From Pseudomonas cremoris (GTDB lineage: Bacteria; Pseudomonadota; Gammaproteobacteria; Pseudomonadales; Pseudomonadaceae), in contig NZ_JAAXCY010000011.1 of NCBI RefSeq assembly GCF_014230465.1, positions 1 through 64,000 on the forward strand: 64,000 nucleotides of DNA. Direction: 5' to 3'. Below the pieces are notes generated by a model that saw only the letters and a program-made list of their open reading frames with translations, searched no databases and was not told where the DNA came from. The translations under genes and the position numbers were made by a program. Of this stretch, positions 17,970 to 27,226 are shown piece after piece. Numbering within the stretch: the first letter of the stretch is position 1; each line of letters starts with the position of its first letter.

Positions 17970-19079
17970 ATGCAGAAGTTATTGATCCCCACGTTGCTGG
18001 GCCTGGCGATCTTCGCCGGCTCAGTCAACGCCGCCGCACCACTGCGTCCGCCCCAGGGCTACTTTGCCCCGATCGAAGCGTTCAAGACCGGCGACTTCAA
18101 AAATGACTGCGACGCCATGCCGGCGCCGTACACCGGCTCGCTGCAATTTCGCAGCAAGTACGAGGGTTCGGACAAGGCTCGCGCCACGCTCAATACCCAG
18201 TCCGAAAAAGCCTTTCGCGACAGCACCGCCGATATCACCAAGCTGGAAAAAGACACCAGCAAGCGCGTAATGCAGTTCATGCGCGACGGTCGTCCGGAGC
18301 AGCTGGAGTGCACGCTGAATTGGCTCACCAGTTGGGCCAAGGCCGATGCGCTGATGTCCAAGGACTTCAACCACACCGGCAAGTCCATGCGCAAATGGGC
18401 GTTGGGCAGCATGGCTTCGGCCTATGTGCGCTTGAAGTTTTCCGACTCGCACCCGCTGGCCAACCACCAGCAGGAATCGCAGTTGATCGAGGCGTGGTTC
18501 AACAAGCTGGCTGACCAAGTGGTGAGCGACTGGGACAACCTGCCGCTGGAAAAAACCAACAACCACTCCTATTGGGCCGCCTGGTCGGTGATGGCGACGT
18601 CCATCGCCACCAATCGCCGCGACCTGTTTGACTGGGCAGTGAAGGAATACAAGGTCGGCGTGAACCAGGTCGACGACCAGGGCTTCTTGCCGAATGAATT
18701 GAAGCGCCAGCAACGGGCCTTGTCGTACCACAACTACGCCCTGCCGCCGCTGTCGATGATCGCCAGTTTTGCCCTGGTCAATGGTGTTGATTTGCGCCTG
18801 GAAAACAACAGCGCGCTCAAACGCCTGGGTGACAAGGTGCTGGCCGGGGTGAAAGACCCGGACATCTTCGAGCAGAAGAACGGCAAGGAACAGGACATGA
18901 AGGATTTGAAGCAGGACATGAAATTCGCCTGGCTCGAACCCTTCTGCACCCTCTACACCTGCGCGCCGGATGTGGTGGAGCGCAAGCACGGGATGCAGCC
19001 GTTCAAGACTTTCCGCCTGGGGGGTGACCTGACCAAGGTCTACGACCCGGCGCATGAAAAAGGCAACAAGGGTTCTTGA
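17970..19079 (+). CDS. algL: Periplasmic alginate lyase AlgL
   Basis: 369 residues from ATG 17970 ([20 protein letters not shown]), with AGG 7 bp before it; the frame is open further upstream inside algX but has no signal sequence there. A family PL5 alpha-barrel lyase with [29 protein letters not shown] (H199, equivalent to the catalytic H202 of P. aeruginosa) and [15 protein letters not shown]. It cuts alginate that strays into the periplasm by beta-elimination. It is followed by a REPIN and a 228 bp gap before algI, the largest break inside the operon. Confidence 0.97.
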   Translation: MQKLLIPTLLGLAIFAGSVNAAAPLRPPQGYFAPIEAFKTGDFKNDCDAMPAPYTGSLQFRSKYEGSDKARATLNTQSEKAFRDSTADITKLEKDTSKRVMQFMRDGRPEQLECTLNWLTSWAKADALMSKDFNHTGKSMRKWALGSMASAYVRLKFSDSHPLANHQQESQLIEAWFNKLADQVVSDWDNLPLEKTNNHSYWAAWSVMATSIATNRRDLFDWAVKEYKVGVNQVDDQGFLPNELKRQQRALSYHNYALPPLSMIASFALVNGVDLRLENNSALKRLGDKVLAGVKDPDIFEQKNGKEQDMKDLKQDMKFAWLEPFCTLYTCAPDVVERKHGMQPFKTFRLGGDLTKVYDPAHEKGNKGS

Positions 19080-19108
19080 GTAGCTAACTGAAGGAACAGG
19101 GTCCCAAT

Positions 19109-19195
19109 GTGGGAGCGGGCTTGCTCGCGAATGCGGTGTGTCAGGCGACACATCTGTTACTGAACCACCGCATTCGCGAGCAAGCCCGCTCCCAC
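19109..19195. repeat. REPIN copy 3, between algL and algI
   Basis: Paired inverted GTGGGAGCGGGCTTGCTCGC arms at the algL/algI junction inside the alginate operon. The rest of the gap (19196-19307) has a G-rich run and a CCCCCGAAA..TTTCGTGGGGG-like imperfect hairpin near 19234-19256. Confidence 0.92.
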
Positions 19196-19307
19196 AGTTA
19201 ACCCGGTTCCGTCAGTGAGATTGCAATACCGCCCTCCCCCGAATTTTCGTGGGGGGGTTTGGGGGGGCTGCGGCCCTTGACTGTCTGTTAAACATGGAGA
19301 GATCGGG

Positions 19308-20840
19308 ATGGTTTTCTCGTCCAATGTGTTCCTGTTTTTGTTCTTGCCGATCTTTCTCGGCTTGTACTACTTGAGCGGGCAACGCTATCGCAATCTGCTA
19401 CTGCTGATTGCCAGCTATGTGTTCTACGCCTGGTGGCGAGTGGACTTCCTGGCGCTGTTCGCCGCCGTGACGCTGTGGAACTACTGGATCGGCCTTAAAG
19501 TCGGCGCTGCGGGCGTGCGCACCAAGCCTGCCCAGCGTTGGCTGCTGCTCGGCGTGGCCGTCGACCTGTGCATCCTCGGCTACTTCAAGTACGCCAACTT
19601 CGGCGTCGACAGCATCAATGTGATGATGAAGTCGGCGGGCCTGGAGCCGTTCATTCTCACCCACGTGCTGTTGCCGATTGGTATCTCGTTCTACATCTTC
19701 GAGTCCATCAGCTACATCATCGACGTGTATCGCGGCGACACGCCGGCAACGCGCAACCTGATCGACTTTGCGGCGTTCGTGGCGATCTTCCCGCACTTGA
19801 TTGCCGGCCCCGTGCTGCGCTTTCGCGACCTGGCCGACCAGTTCAACAACCGCACCCACACCCTCGACAAATTCTCCGAGGGCTGCACGCGGTTCATGCA
19901 GGGTTTCATCAAGAAGGTGTTTATTGCCGACACCCTCGCGGTGGTGGCCGACCATTGCTTCGCCCTGCAAAACCCCACCACGGGCGACGCCTGGCTCGGC
20001 GCGCTGGCCTACACCGCGCAGCTGTATTTCGACTTCTCCGGCTACAGCGACATGGCCATCGGCCTGGGCTTGATGATGGGTTTCCGCTTCATGGAAAACT
20101 TCAAGCAACCGTATATCAGCCAGTCGATCACCGAGTTCTGGCGCCGCTGGCACATCAGCCTCTCCACCTGGCTGCGTGACTACCTCTACATCACCTTGGG
20201 CGGCAACCGTAAAGGCACGCTGACCACCTACCGCAACCTGTTCCTGACCATGCTGCTCGGTGGCCTGTGGCACGGCGCGAACATCACTTACATCGTGTGG
20301 GGTGCCTGGCACGGCATGTGGCTGGCGATTGAAAAAGCCATCGGCCTGAACACCGCGCCGCGCAGCTTTAACGTATTGCGCTGGGCCTTCACCTTCCTGC
20401 TGGTGGTGATGGGCTGGGTGATCTTCCGCGCTGAAAACCTGCACGTCGCCGGCCGTATGTACGGCGCCATGTTCAGCTTTGGCGAGTGGTCGCTGTCGGA
20501 ACTCAACCGCGCCAGCCTCACCGGTCTGCAAGTGGCAACTCTGGTGGTGGCGTATGCAACCTTGGCGTTCTTCGGTCTGCGGGATTTCTACACCAACCGC
20601 CCGGCCGAAAAAACCAAGCCGGCCGACCCAAGCCTGATCAAGGCAGTGCCTGGCGACAACCCCGGCAGCATCCACCAGCCCGGCTTCACCGTGGGCCAGG
20701 ACGCCGCCGTACAACCGGCCTACTGGACCGCTGACTGGCCACGCTACGCCATGCGCGCTGCGGTGCTGCTGCTGTTCGTGGCGTCGATTCTCAAACTGTC
20801 GGCGCAGAGTTTCTCGCCGTTCCTTTACTTCCAATTTTGA
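19308..20840 (+). CDS. algI: Membrane-bound O-acyltransferase AlgI
   Basis: 510 residues, a polytopic MBOAT-family inner-membrane protein. It starts MVFSSNVFLFLFLPIFLGLY. Family motifs are FAAFVAIFPHLIAGPVLRF, FWRRWHISLSTWLRDYLYI and GGLWHGANITYIVWGAWHG; the first histidine of the last motif is H322, the essential MBOAT residue. It moves acetyl groups from a cytosolic donor across the membrane for AlgJ and AlgX. GGAGA lies upstream of the ATG. Its stop overlaps the region just before algJ, so algI-algJ-algF form a tight acetylation block. Confidence 0.97.
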   Translation: MVFSSNVFLFLFLPIFLGLYYLSGQRYRNLLLLIASYVFYAWWRVDFLALFAAVTLWNYWIGLKVGAAGVRTKPAQRWLLLGVAVDLCILGYFKYANFGVDSINVMMKSAGLEPFILTHVLLPIGISFYIFESISYIIDVYRGDTPATRNLIDFAAFVAIFPHLIAGPVLRFRDLADQFNNRTHTLDKFSEGCTRFMQGFIKKVFIADTLAVVADHCFALQNPTTGDAWLGALAYTAQLYFDFSGYSDMAIGLGLMMGFRFMENFKQPYISQSITEFWRRWHISLSTWLRDYLYITLGGNRKGTLTTYRNLFLTMLLGGLWHGANITYIVWGAWHGMWLAIEKAIGLNTAPRSFNVLRWAFTFLLVVMGWVIFRAENLHVAGRMYGAMFSFGEWSLSELNRASLTGLQVATLVVAYATLAFFGLRDFYTNRPAEKTKPADPSLIKAVPGDNPGSIHQPGFTVGQDAAVQPAYWTADWPRYAMRAAVLLLFVASILKLSAQSFSPFLYFQF

Positions 20841-20851
20841 GGGAGCCGACC

Positions 20852-22036
20852 ATGACCCGTTCATTACGCGTCCTCTATATCGGCCTGTTCCTGGTGGTGC
20901 TGCTGGCCCTGGGCGCCTGGTCGCTGCGCAGTTTCTTCGGCTTCAGCACCAATGCCGATGCCACGGTGCTTAACGGTCGCTGGACCAAAGCCGTCGAAAC
21001 CCACTACGACGACGAGTTCCCGATCAAACGCCTGGGCACCAACCTCTGGGCAGCACTGGACTACAAACTGTTCAATGAAGGCCGCCCCGGCGTGGTGCTG
21101 GGCCGCGACCACTGGTTGTACAGCGACGAGGAGTTCAACCCCGCCGTCAACGAAGACCAGAACCTGCAAGGCAACTACGCGCTGGTCGAAGGCGTGCGCC
21201 AGAAGCTCAAGGCCCAAGGCATCCAGTTGGTGATGGCGATTGTGCCGGCCAAGGTGCGCCTGTACCCGGAACACTTGGGTGAAGTGAAACCGGCGAGCAT
21301 CCACGCCAACCTCTACCAGGACTTCCATGCCCGTGTGGCGGCCGACAAGATCATCGCCCCCGACCTGCTCGGCCCGCTGCAACAGGCCAAGCTGAGCGGC
21401 AAGCAAGTGTTTCTGCGCACGGATACCCACTGGACGCCTGATGGTGCCGAAATCGCCGCCAAGCAACTGGCACAGACCATTCGCGAGAAAACCCCGCTGA
21501 GCGGCGAGCCACAGCGTTTTGTCACCGAGGCCGAAAAAACCGAGCCGCATAAAGGCGACCTGCGTCTGTTCCTGCCCCTGGACCCGCTGTTCGAAAACCT
21601 GATGCCGCCGAAAGAGCCGCTGGAAAAGCGCGTGACCCACCTGGCGCAAGCCGGTGGCGACGACGCACTGTTCACCGACAGCGAAACCTCGGTGGCACTG
21701 GTGGGCACCAGCTACAGCGCCAACCCCAACTGGAACTTCGTCGGTGCACTCAAGCAAGCCCTGCACAGCGACGTCATCAACTACTCGGAAGACGGCCACG
21801 GGCCGATCCTGCCGATGCTCAGCTACCTGAAAAGCGATGACTTCAAGAACAGCCCGCCCCAGGTGCTGATCTGGGAGTTTCCTGAACGTTATCTGCCTGT
21901 GAACAACGAAATCGGTGATGCCGACCCGCAGTGGGTTGCGCAACTTAAACAAGCCGGTTCGCGCCAACAGAACATGGCACTGAACACCCCAGTTAAAAAC
22001 CCAAAATCCGAGACGCCCGACCGGGCGCAAAACTGA
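20852..22036 (+). CDS. algJ: Alginate O-acetylation protein AlgJ
   Basis: 394 residues from ATG 20852 (MTRSLRVLYIGLFLVVLLAL), with GAGGGAG upstream. One N-terminal membrane anchor is followed by a periplasmic SGNH-like domain, with D191-x-H193 in RTDTHWTPDGAE and S287 in VGTSYSANPNWNF, one residue from the P. aeruginosa numbers. AlgJ is a paralogue of AlgX without the carbohydrate-binding domain; it has acetylesterase activity and passes acetyl groups on. It begins 11 bp after algI. Confidence 0.96.
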   Translation: MTRSLRVLYIGLFLVVLLALGAWSLRSFFGFSTNADATVLNGRWTKAVETHYDDEFPIKRLGTNLWAALDYKLFNEGRPGVVLGRDHWLYSDEEFNPAVNEDQNLQGNYALVEGVRQKLKAQGIQLVMAIVPAKVRLYPEHLGEVKPASIHANLYQDFHARVAADKIIAPDLLGPLQQAKLSGKQVFLRTDTHWTPDGAEIAAKQLAQTIREKTPLSGEPQRFVTEAEKTEPHKGDLRLFLPLDPLFENLMPPKEPLEKRVTHLAQAGGDDALFTDSETSVALVGTSYSANPNWNFVGALKQALHSDVINYSEDGHGPILPMLSYLKSDDFKNSPPQVLIWEFPERYLPVNNEIGDADPQWVAQLKQAGSRQQNMALNTPVKNPKSETPDRAQN

Positions 22037-22052
22037 AAGAGAGGTAACTCAC

Positions 22053-22709
22053 ATGACTTTCACTACTACTCCTCGTCGTCTCGCCAAGACCCTGGCCCTG
22101 GCTGCTGGCATGAGCATCGTGTCGATGTCCGCCTTCGCCGGTGGCGACGCCGCCCTCTACGGCCCGACCGCGCCAAAAGGTTCGAGCTTCGTACGGGTCT
22201 ACAACGCCAGCAACCAGGAAGTGAGCGCCACCGTCGGCGCTACCAACCTGAGTGACGTTGCGCCACTGGCCAGCAGCGATTTCAGCTTTATGCCGGGCGG
22301 TGACTACAGCGCCAAGATCGGTAGCCAGACCGTACCGGTCAAGCTCGCCGCCGATCACTACTACACCCTGGTCAACAGCGGCAGCGGTCAACCACAACTG
22401 ATCGAAGAACCGCCGTTCAAGAACAAGCAGAAGTCCCTGGTGCGTGTGCAGAACCTCAGCGACAAGGCCCTGACCTTGAAGACCGCTGACGGCAAGACCG
22501 ATGTGGTCAAGTCGGTGGCCGCCAAGGGCCGTGGCGAACGTGAAATCAACCCGGTGAAGGTGAGCCTGGCGTTGTATGACGGTGACAAGAAAGTCGGCGA
22601 TGTGAAGCCGGTTGCTTTGGAACGTGGTGAAGCAGCGGTGCTGTATGTGACGGGCTCCGGTTCGAGCCTCTCGCCAGTCTGGGTGAAACGCCCGGTATCG
22701 ACCCGCTGA
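22053..22709 (+). CDS. algF: Alginate O-acetylation protein AlgF
   Basis: 218 residues, with a signal peptide ending MSIVSMSAFAGG. The mature part has two beta-rich domains (KGSSFVRVYNASNQEVSATV and KSLVRVQNLSDKALTLKTAD), as in other AlgF proteins of about 216 residues. It is a periplasmic partner of AlgI, AlgJ and AlgX required for acetylation, with no catalytic motif of its own. It starts 16 bp after algJ behind GAGAGG. Confidence 0.95.
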   Translation: MTFTTTPRRLAKTLALAAGMSIVSMSAFAGGDAALYGPTAPKGSSFVRVYNASNQEVSATVGATNLSDVAPLASSDFSFMPGGDYSAKIGSQTVPVKLAADHYYTLVNSGSGQPQLIEEPPFKNKQKSLVRVQNLSDKALTLKTADGKTDVVKSVAAKGRGEREINPVKVSLALYDGDKKVGDVKPVALERGEAAVLYVTGSGSSLSPVWVKRPVSTR

Positions 22710-22781
22710 TTAGCTTTTCAACTTGAGGCCCGCCCCTGTCGGGGTGGGCTCTGACCCCAATCGATTCAAGGAGAAACACCC

Positions 22782-24233
22782 ATGATCCCAGTAATCCTTT
22801 CCGGTGGTAGCGGCTCACGTCTTTGGCCGCTGTCGCGTAAACAGTTCCCTAAGCAATTCCTGGCCCTGACCGGCGAGCACACGCTGTTCCAGCAAACCCT
22901 GGAGCGCCTGGTGTTTGAAGGCATGGACACACCGATTGTGGTCTGCAACAAGGACCACCGCTTTATCGTCAACGAGCAACTGAGCAACCGTAAGCTGGAC
23001 TGCCAGCGCATCCTGATGGAACCGTTCGGGCGTAACACTGCGCCGGCCGTGGCCCTGACCGCGATGATGCTGGTCAATGAAGGCCGCGACGAGCTGATGC
23101 TGGTACTGCCGGCCGACCACGTGATCGATGACCAGAAAGCCCTGCAGCGTGCACTCGCCCTGGCCACCGTGGCCGCCGAGCGTGGTGAGATGGTGCTGTT
23201 CGGCGTGCCGGCCACCCGTCCCGAAACCGGTTATGGCTACATCAAGTCCACCGCTGACTCGCTGCTGCCGGAAGGCGTGAGCCGCGTCGAACAGTTCGTG
23301 GAAAAACCCAATGAAAAACGCGCCGTCGAGTTCGTCAAAAGCGGCGGTTACTTCTGGAACAGCGGCATGTTCCTGTTCCGTGCGAGCCGCTTCCTCGAAG
23401 AACTGAAAAAGCACGACCCAGACATCTACGACACCTGCCTGCTGACCCTTGAGCGTAGCGAGCAGGATGCCGACACGGTGTCCTTCGACGAAGCGACGTT
23501 CGCCTGCTGCCCCGACAACTCCATCGACTACGCCGTGATGGAAAAAACCCAACGCGCTTGCGTGGTGCCGCTGAGTGCCGGCTGGAGCGACGTGGGTTGC
23601 TGGGCGTCGCTGTGGGCGGTCAACGATAAAGACGCCGACGGCAACGTCACCAAGGGCGACGTGGTGATCCAGGACAGCAAGAACTGCATGATCCACGGCA
23701 ACGGTAAGCTGGTGTCGGTGATCGGCCTGGAAAACATCGTGGTGGTGGAAACCAAGGACGCGATGATGATTGCCCACAAGGACAAGGTCCAGGGCGTCAA
23801 GCAGATGGTCAACACCCTCAACGAACAGGGCCGCAGCGAGACCCAGAACCACTGCGAAGTCTATCGCCCGTGGGGCTCCTACGACTCGGTGGACATGGGC
23901 GGTCGCTTCCAGGTCAAGCACATCTCGGTCAAGCCAGGCGCGTGCCTGTCGCTGCAGATGCACCACCACCGCGCCGAACACTGGATCGTGGTCAGCGGCA
24001 CCGCCGAAGTGACCTGCGACGAGAATGTGTTCCTGCTCTGCGAGAACCAGTCCACCTACATCCCGATTGCCTCGGTGCACCGCCTGCGCAACCCGGGCAA
24101 GATCCCGTTGGAGATCATCGAAGTGCAATCGGGCAGCTACTTGGGCGAAGACGATATCGAGCGGTTTGAAGATATCTACGGTCGCTCGACGCCGGTAGAG
24201 CGTGGCGTGTCGGTGAAAACTATCGCGCAGTAA
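22782..24233 (+). CDS. algA: Bifunctional phosphomannose isomerase / GDP-mannose pyrophosphorylase AlgA
   Basis: 483 residues. The N-terminal nucleotidyltransferase has GGSGSRLWPLSRKQFPKQFL and FVEKPNEKRA. The C-terminal cupin isomerase has QMHHHRAEHWIVVSGTAEV, with the metal-binding histidines. It makes mannose 6-phosphate from fructose 6-phosphate and, after AlgC (not in this window), GDP-mannose for AlgD. AAGGAG is 9 bp upstream. It is the last gene of the operon; a strong terminator follows 14 bp after the stop. The length matches P. aeruginosa AlgA (481). Confidence 0.97.
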   Translation: MIPVILSGGSGSRLWPLSRKQFPKQFLALTGEHTLFQQTLERLVFEGMDTPIVVCNKDHRFIVNEQLSNRKLDCQRILMEPFGRNTAPAVALTAMMLVNEGRDELMLVLPADHVIDDQKALQRALALATVAAERGEMVLFGVPATRPETGYGYIKSTADSLLPEGVSRVEQFVEKPNEKRAVEFVKSGGYFWNSGMFLFRASRFLEELKKHDPDIYDTCLLTLERSEQDADTVSFDEATFACCPDNSIDYAVMEKTQRACVVPLSAGWSDVGCWASLWAVNDKDADGNVTKGDVVIQDSKNCMIHGNGKLVSVIGLENIVVVETKDAMMIAHKDKVQGVKQMVNTLNEQGRSETQNHCEVYRPWGSYDSVDMGGRFQVKHISVKPGACLSLQMHHHRAEHWIVVSGTAEVTCDENVFLLCENQSTYIPIASVHRLRNPGKIPLEIIEVQSGSYLGEDDIERFEDIYGRSTPVERGVSVKTIAQ

Positions 24234-24247
24234 AACAGTCGTACAAG

Positions 24248-24307
24248 AAGCCCTCGCCCAGCCGACTGCGTCCCCTATCCGCAGCCGGTTGGGCGGGGGC
24301 TTTTTCT
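24248..24307 (+). terminator. Rho-independent terminator of the alginate operon
   Basis: A long GC-rich stem (AGCCCTCGCCCAGCCG... paired with CGGTTGGGCGGGGGCT) ending in TTTTTCTTT, starting 14 bp after the algA stop. Confidence 0.9.
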
Positions 24308-24332
24308 TTGGCCTTGTGGTGAATGTGAAGGC

Positions 24333-24420
24333 CTCTTCGCGAGCAAGCCCGCTCCCACAGTTGACCGAGTACATCTTTTGGAATGCGGTCGAATATGGGA
24401 GCGGGCTTGCTCGCGAAGGC
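24333..24420. repeat. REPIN copy 4, arms in the opposite order
   Basis: CTTCGCGAGCAAGCCCGCTC first, then GGGAGCGGGCTTGCTCGCGA, between the algA terminator and the gene at 24507. The arms face outward compared with copies 1-3. Confidence 0.9.
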
Positions 24421-24506
24421 GTCATCCCAACCAACCCACCTCTCAAGCCGCCCAATCCCACCTACGCTTACGTTAGGATGCTCGTTCCCAATTCGAGGTG
24501 GTCTCC

Positions 24507-24971
24507 ATGTTCTTCGGCGTTCTCCTGATCATCACCTGGCTGATCCTGCTGCTGCGCTACCCCGCCAAGGCCCTGCCGGTGTCCCTCGCTGCGGCGGTCG
24601 GCCTGGGTTTCGTGGCCATTTGGGTGGTGTGGCTGGACAGCCGCGAAGCCTCGCAACTGGCCCGCCTGGAACTGCGCATCACCTACGCGCCGCAGGAATG
24701 CCCCGCCGACCGCCCGCTGAAACTGATCCTGAACAACGGCAACGATGTGCCGCTGACCGAACTACGCTGGCGCGTTGCCGCCTATGCACCGGGCGACACC
24801 GTGAACCTGGCCGACAACGTCTACGCCGCCCCCCGCTATCGCGGCCCCGGCGAGTTGCAGGCCGGTGCCACTTGGGAAGACTGCCTGCCCACCCCGCCAC
24901 TGCGTCCCGGCTACCGCCCGCAAACCCTGGAATTTCGTGCCGAACACCTGCAAGGTGGTTTCTCGGACTGA
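24507..24971 (+). CDS. Small membrane-anchored protein of unknown function
   Basis: 154 residues from ATG 24507 (MFFGVLLIITWLILLLRYPA), with GAGGTGG 6 bp upstream; a GTG at 24498 is a poorer choice. Two N-terminal membrane helices (residues 1-15 and about 23-43) are followed by an exported or cytosolic beta-rich domain with CPADRPLKLILNNGNDVPL and TELRWRVAAYAPGDTVNLAD. A similar pattern is often annotated only as a hypothetical or putative transporter protein in pseudomonads; there is no transporter fold here. It is followed 14 bp later by the SDR gene on the same strand. Confidence 0.75.
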   Translation: MFFGVLLIITWLILLLRYPAKALPVSLAAAVGLGFVAIWVVWLDSREASQLARLELRITYAPQECPADRPLKLILNNGNDVPLTELRWRVAAYAPGDTVNLADNVYAAPRYRGPGELQAGATWEDCLPTPPLRPGYRPQTLEFRAEHLQGGFSD

Positions 24972-24985
24972 CAAAGGACTGATCC

Positions 24986-25798
24986 ATGCCCAACGTACTC
25001 ATCACCGGCTGCTCCAGCGGCATCGGCCGTGCCTTGGCTGATGCCTTCAAAGCCGCCGGTTTCCATGTGTGGGCCAGCGCCCGCCGCCCGGACGATGTCG
25101 CCGCCCTCGCTGCTGCCGGGTTTAACGCCGTCGAACTGGACGTCAACGACAGCGTCGCCTTGCAACGCCTGGCCGAACAACTGGGCGAGCTGGACGTACT
25201 GGTCAACAACGCCGGCTACGGCGCCATGGGCCCACTGCTGGATGGCGGCACCGAAGCCATGCAGCGCCAGTTCGAGACCAACGTGTTCTCCATCGTCGGC
25301 GTAACCCAGGCGCTGTTCCCGGCGCTGCGCCGCAGCAAAGGCTTGGTGGTGAACATCGGCAGTGTGTCCGGTGTATTGGTCACGCCGTTTGCCGGCGCGT
25401 ACTGCGCGTCCAAAGCCGCCGTGCATGCCTTGAGCGATGCCCTGCGCATGGAACTCGCGCCGTTTGGCGTGCGGGTGATGGAAGTGCAGCCGGGGGCTAT
25501 CGATACGAGCTTCGCAAAAAACGCGGGCGCGCAGGCTGAGTTGTTGATCAGCGAGAAATCCCCCTGGTGGCCGCTGCGTGAAGGTATTCGTGCGCGCTCC
25601 CAGGCCTCGCAGAACAACCCCACACCGGCCAGTCGGTTTGCCGCACAAGTGCTCAAGGGCGTACAACAACCCGCACCACCGCGCTTGTTACGCGCCGGAA
25701 ATGGCAGCCGGGCGTTGCCGTTGATGGCGGCGTTGTTGCCCAAAGGTTTATTGGAAAGCGTGTTGAAGAAGCGCTTTGGCTTGGAACGGAGTTTGTAA
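24986..25798 (+). CDS. Short-chain dehydrogenase/reductase (SDR family)
   Basis: 270 residues, a classical SDR: the nucleotide-binding T7-G-C-S-S-G-I-G14, NNAGYG near residues 73-78, a serine in the NIGSVSG segment, and catalytic Y139-x-x-x-K143 in AYCASK. R at position 26-27 after the first beta-alpha unit (ASARRPDD) suggests NADPH preference. The substrate is unknown. AGGACT lies before the ATG. The stop overlaps the next start by one base (TAATG), so the two are translated together. Confidence 0.9.
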   Translation: MPNVLITGCSSGIGRALADAFKAAGFHVWASARRPDDVAALAAAGFNAVELDVNDSVALQRLAEQLGELDVLVNNAGYGAMGPLLDGGTEAMQRQFETNVFSIVGVTQALFPALRRSKGLVVNIGSVSGVLVTPFAGAYCASKAAVHALSDALRMELAPFGVRVMEVQPGAIDTSFAKNAGAQAELLISEKSPWWPLREGIRARSQASQNNPTPASRFAAQVLKGVQQPAPPRLLRAGNGSRALPLMAALLPKGLLESVLKKRFGLERSL

Positions 25799-26199
25799 TG
25801 ATCGACTACAGCGACTTTTTTGAAGAAGTGATCCAGACCCACGTCGAGATCGAACAATGGTTCGCCGGTGTCGCGCCCGAAGGCACGTTGCAAAGCCTGC
25901 TCGCGCGCTTCTCCCCGGAGTTCAGCATGATCGCCCCCGCCACCGGCACACGGGTAAATGCTGCCGGGGTTAACGCTTTATTCACGCGCCTGGGCGGAAT
26001 GCGACCGGGGTTGAAGATCACCCTGAGTGAAATGGCCGGGATTGATCGGCATGCGCGAGGTGCCACGGTGACGTATCGCGAGCATCAGGTGGATGACAGC
26101 GGCACGCAGACAGATCGCCGCGCCACCGTGGTATTCGAAAAACAGGCCAGCGGCGCCCTGCTGTGGCGCCACCTGCACGAAACCTTCATCAAGGCCTGA
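25798..26199 (+). CDS. NTF2-like (SnoaL/DUF4440-type) small protein
   Basis: 133 residues (MIDYSDFFEEVIQTHVEIEQ) with the order helix, W-F-A-G, long helix, strands, and a final W-R-H-L-H-E-T-F strand, as in NTF2-like fold proteins of the DUF4440 group. Such proteins are small ligand-binding or enzyme subunits; no catalytic residue can be named. It overlaps the SDR stop by one base, so the pair probably act together. It ends just before a REP pair that separates it from the convergent efflux operon. Confidence 0.75.
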   Translation: MIDYSDFFEEVIQTHVEIEQWFAGVAPEGTLQSLLARFSPEFSMIAPATGTRVNAAGVNALFTRLGGMRPGLKITLSEMAGIDRHARGATVTYREHQVDDSGTQTDRRATVVFEKQASGALLWRHLHETFIKA

Positions 26200-26203
26200 C
26201 CTT

Positions 26204-26335
26204 GTAGTGAGCGGGCTTGCCCCGCGCTGGGGGGCGAAGCCGCCCTAATCCAGGCACCGCGTTCCTTCTGAAAAACCGCGGCGTAACTGTTGGGGCGGCT
26301 TCGCCCCCCAGCGCGGGGCAAGCCCGCTCACTACA
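26204..26335. repeat. Second-type REP pair between convergent genes
   Basis: A long inverted repeat with arms TGTAGTGAGCGGGCTTGCCC / GGGCAAGCCCGCTCACTACA and an inner GGGGGGCGAAGCCGCCC / GGGGCGGCTTCGCCCCCC pair. It shares the GAGCGGGCTTGC core with the other REPINs but has different flanks. It may serve as a two-way terminator for the genes ending at 26199 and 26356. Confidence 0.88.
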
Positions 26336-26355
26336 GGCAAGCCAGCGCCCACCGG

Positions 26356-27216
26356 TTAGTTCGGTGTTTGGTTGACGATTACCGTGCACGTTATGCCGGC
26401 TGCCAACAAAACGCCGTCCGGCACTTCATCAATATGAATCCGCACCGGCACACGTTGCGCCAAGCGCACCCAGTTGAACGTCGGGTTCACATCCGCTACC
26501 AACTCGCGGCTCTCCGGGTTGTCACGGTCATAGATACCGCGCGAGATGCTTTCCACGTGACCCTTTAACGTCTCGCCGCTCATCAATTGCATGTCGGCTT
26601 TGTCGCCCACCTTTACATGCGGCAGTTTGGTTTCTTCGAAGAAGCCGTAGACCCAGAACGAGTTCATATCCACCACGGCCATCTTGGCCTCGCCAATGCG
26701 CGCATAGTCGCCGCGATGCACATTGAGGTTGGTGACGTAACCGTCCACCGCCGCCAGCACTTGAGTGCGTTTGAGGTTCAGCTCGGCCGCTTCCAGTTGC
26801 GCCAGGGCGTGCTGGTAATCGGCCAACGCCGAATCGGCGATGTTGCTGGCGTCGTCACGGTTTTCCTTGGAGATCACCAGCGCATCGAGATCCGCTCGGC
26901 GGTGGGCGTTGACCTTGCGCATTTCCCAGGTGGCTTTGCGCGATGCCACGAGGGACTGCGCCTGCTTGACGGCGATACGGTAGTGCTCGGGGTCGATCTG
27001 CATCAGCAGGTCGCCCTTTTTTACCAACTGGTTGTCACGCACCGGAACGTCGACCACTTCACCGGTCACGTCGGCGGCGACGTTGATGATGTCGGCGCGC
27101 ACGCGGCCGTCCCGGGTCCACGGAGTCTCCATGTAGTGCACCCACAACGTGCGGCCAATCCAGATCGCCAAAGCCAGTACCAGCAAGGTGGCGAGCAGGC
27201 TGAAAAACTTTTTCAT
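26356..27216 (-). CDS. HlyD-family membrane fusion protein, AaeA/EmrA-like
   Basis: 286 residues with one N-terminal membrane helix (FFSLLATLLVLALAIWIGRT), then METPWTRDGRVRADIINVAA and DVTGEVVDVPVRDNQLVKKG, the lipoyl half-motif of AaeA-type adaptors, a short coiled-coil hairpin, and VTNLNVHRGDYARIGEAKMA. It links the FUSC-type inner-membrane protein to the outer-membrane factor. It is the last gene of a four-gene minus-strand operon, 10 bp after the DUF1656 gene. By family resemblance the pump may export aromatic acids or similar compounds; the substrate is not shown. Confidence 0.9.
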   Translation of the reverse strand: MKKFFSLLATLLVLALAIWIGRTLWVHYMETPWTRDGRVRADIINVAADVTGEVVDVPVRDNQLVKKGDLLMQIDPEHYRIAVKQAQSLVASRKATWEMRKVNAHRRADLDALVISKENRDDASNIADSALADYQHALAQLEAAELNLKRTQVLAAVDGYVTNLNVHRGDYARIGEAKMAVVDMNSFWVYGFFEETKLPHVKVGDKADMQLMSGETLKGHVESISRGIYDRDNPESRELVADVNPTFNWVRLAQRVPVRIHIDEVPDGVLLAAGITCTVIVNQTPN

Positions 27217-27226
27217 CGGGGCATTC

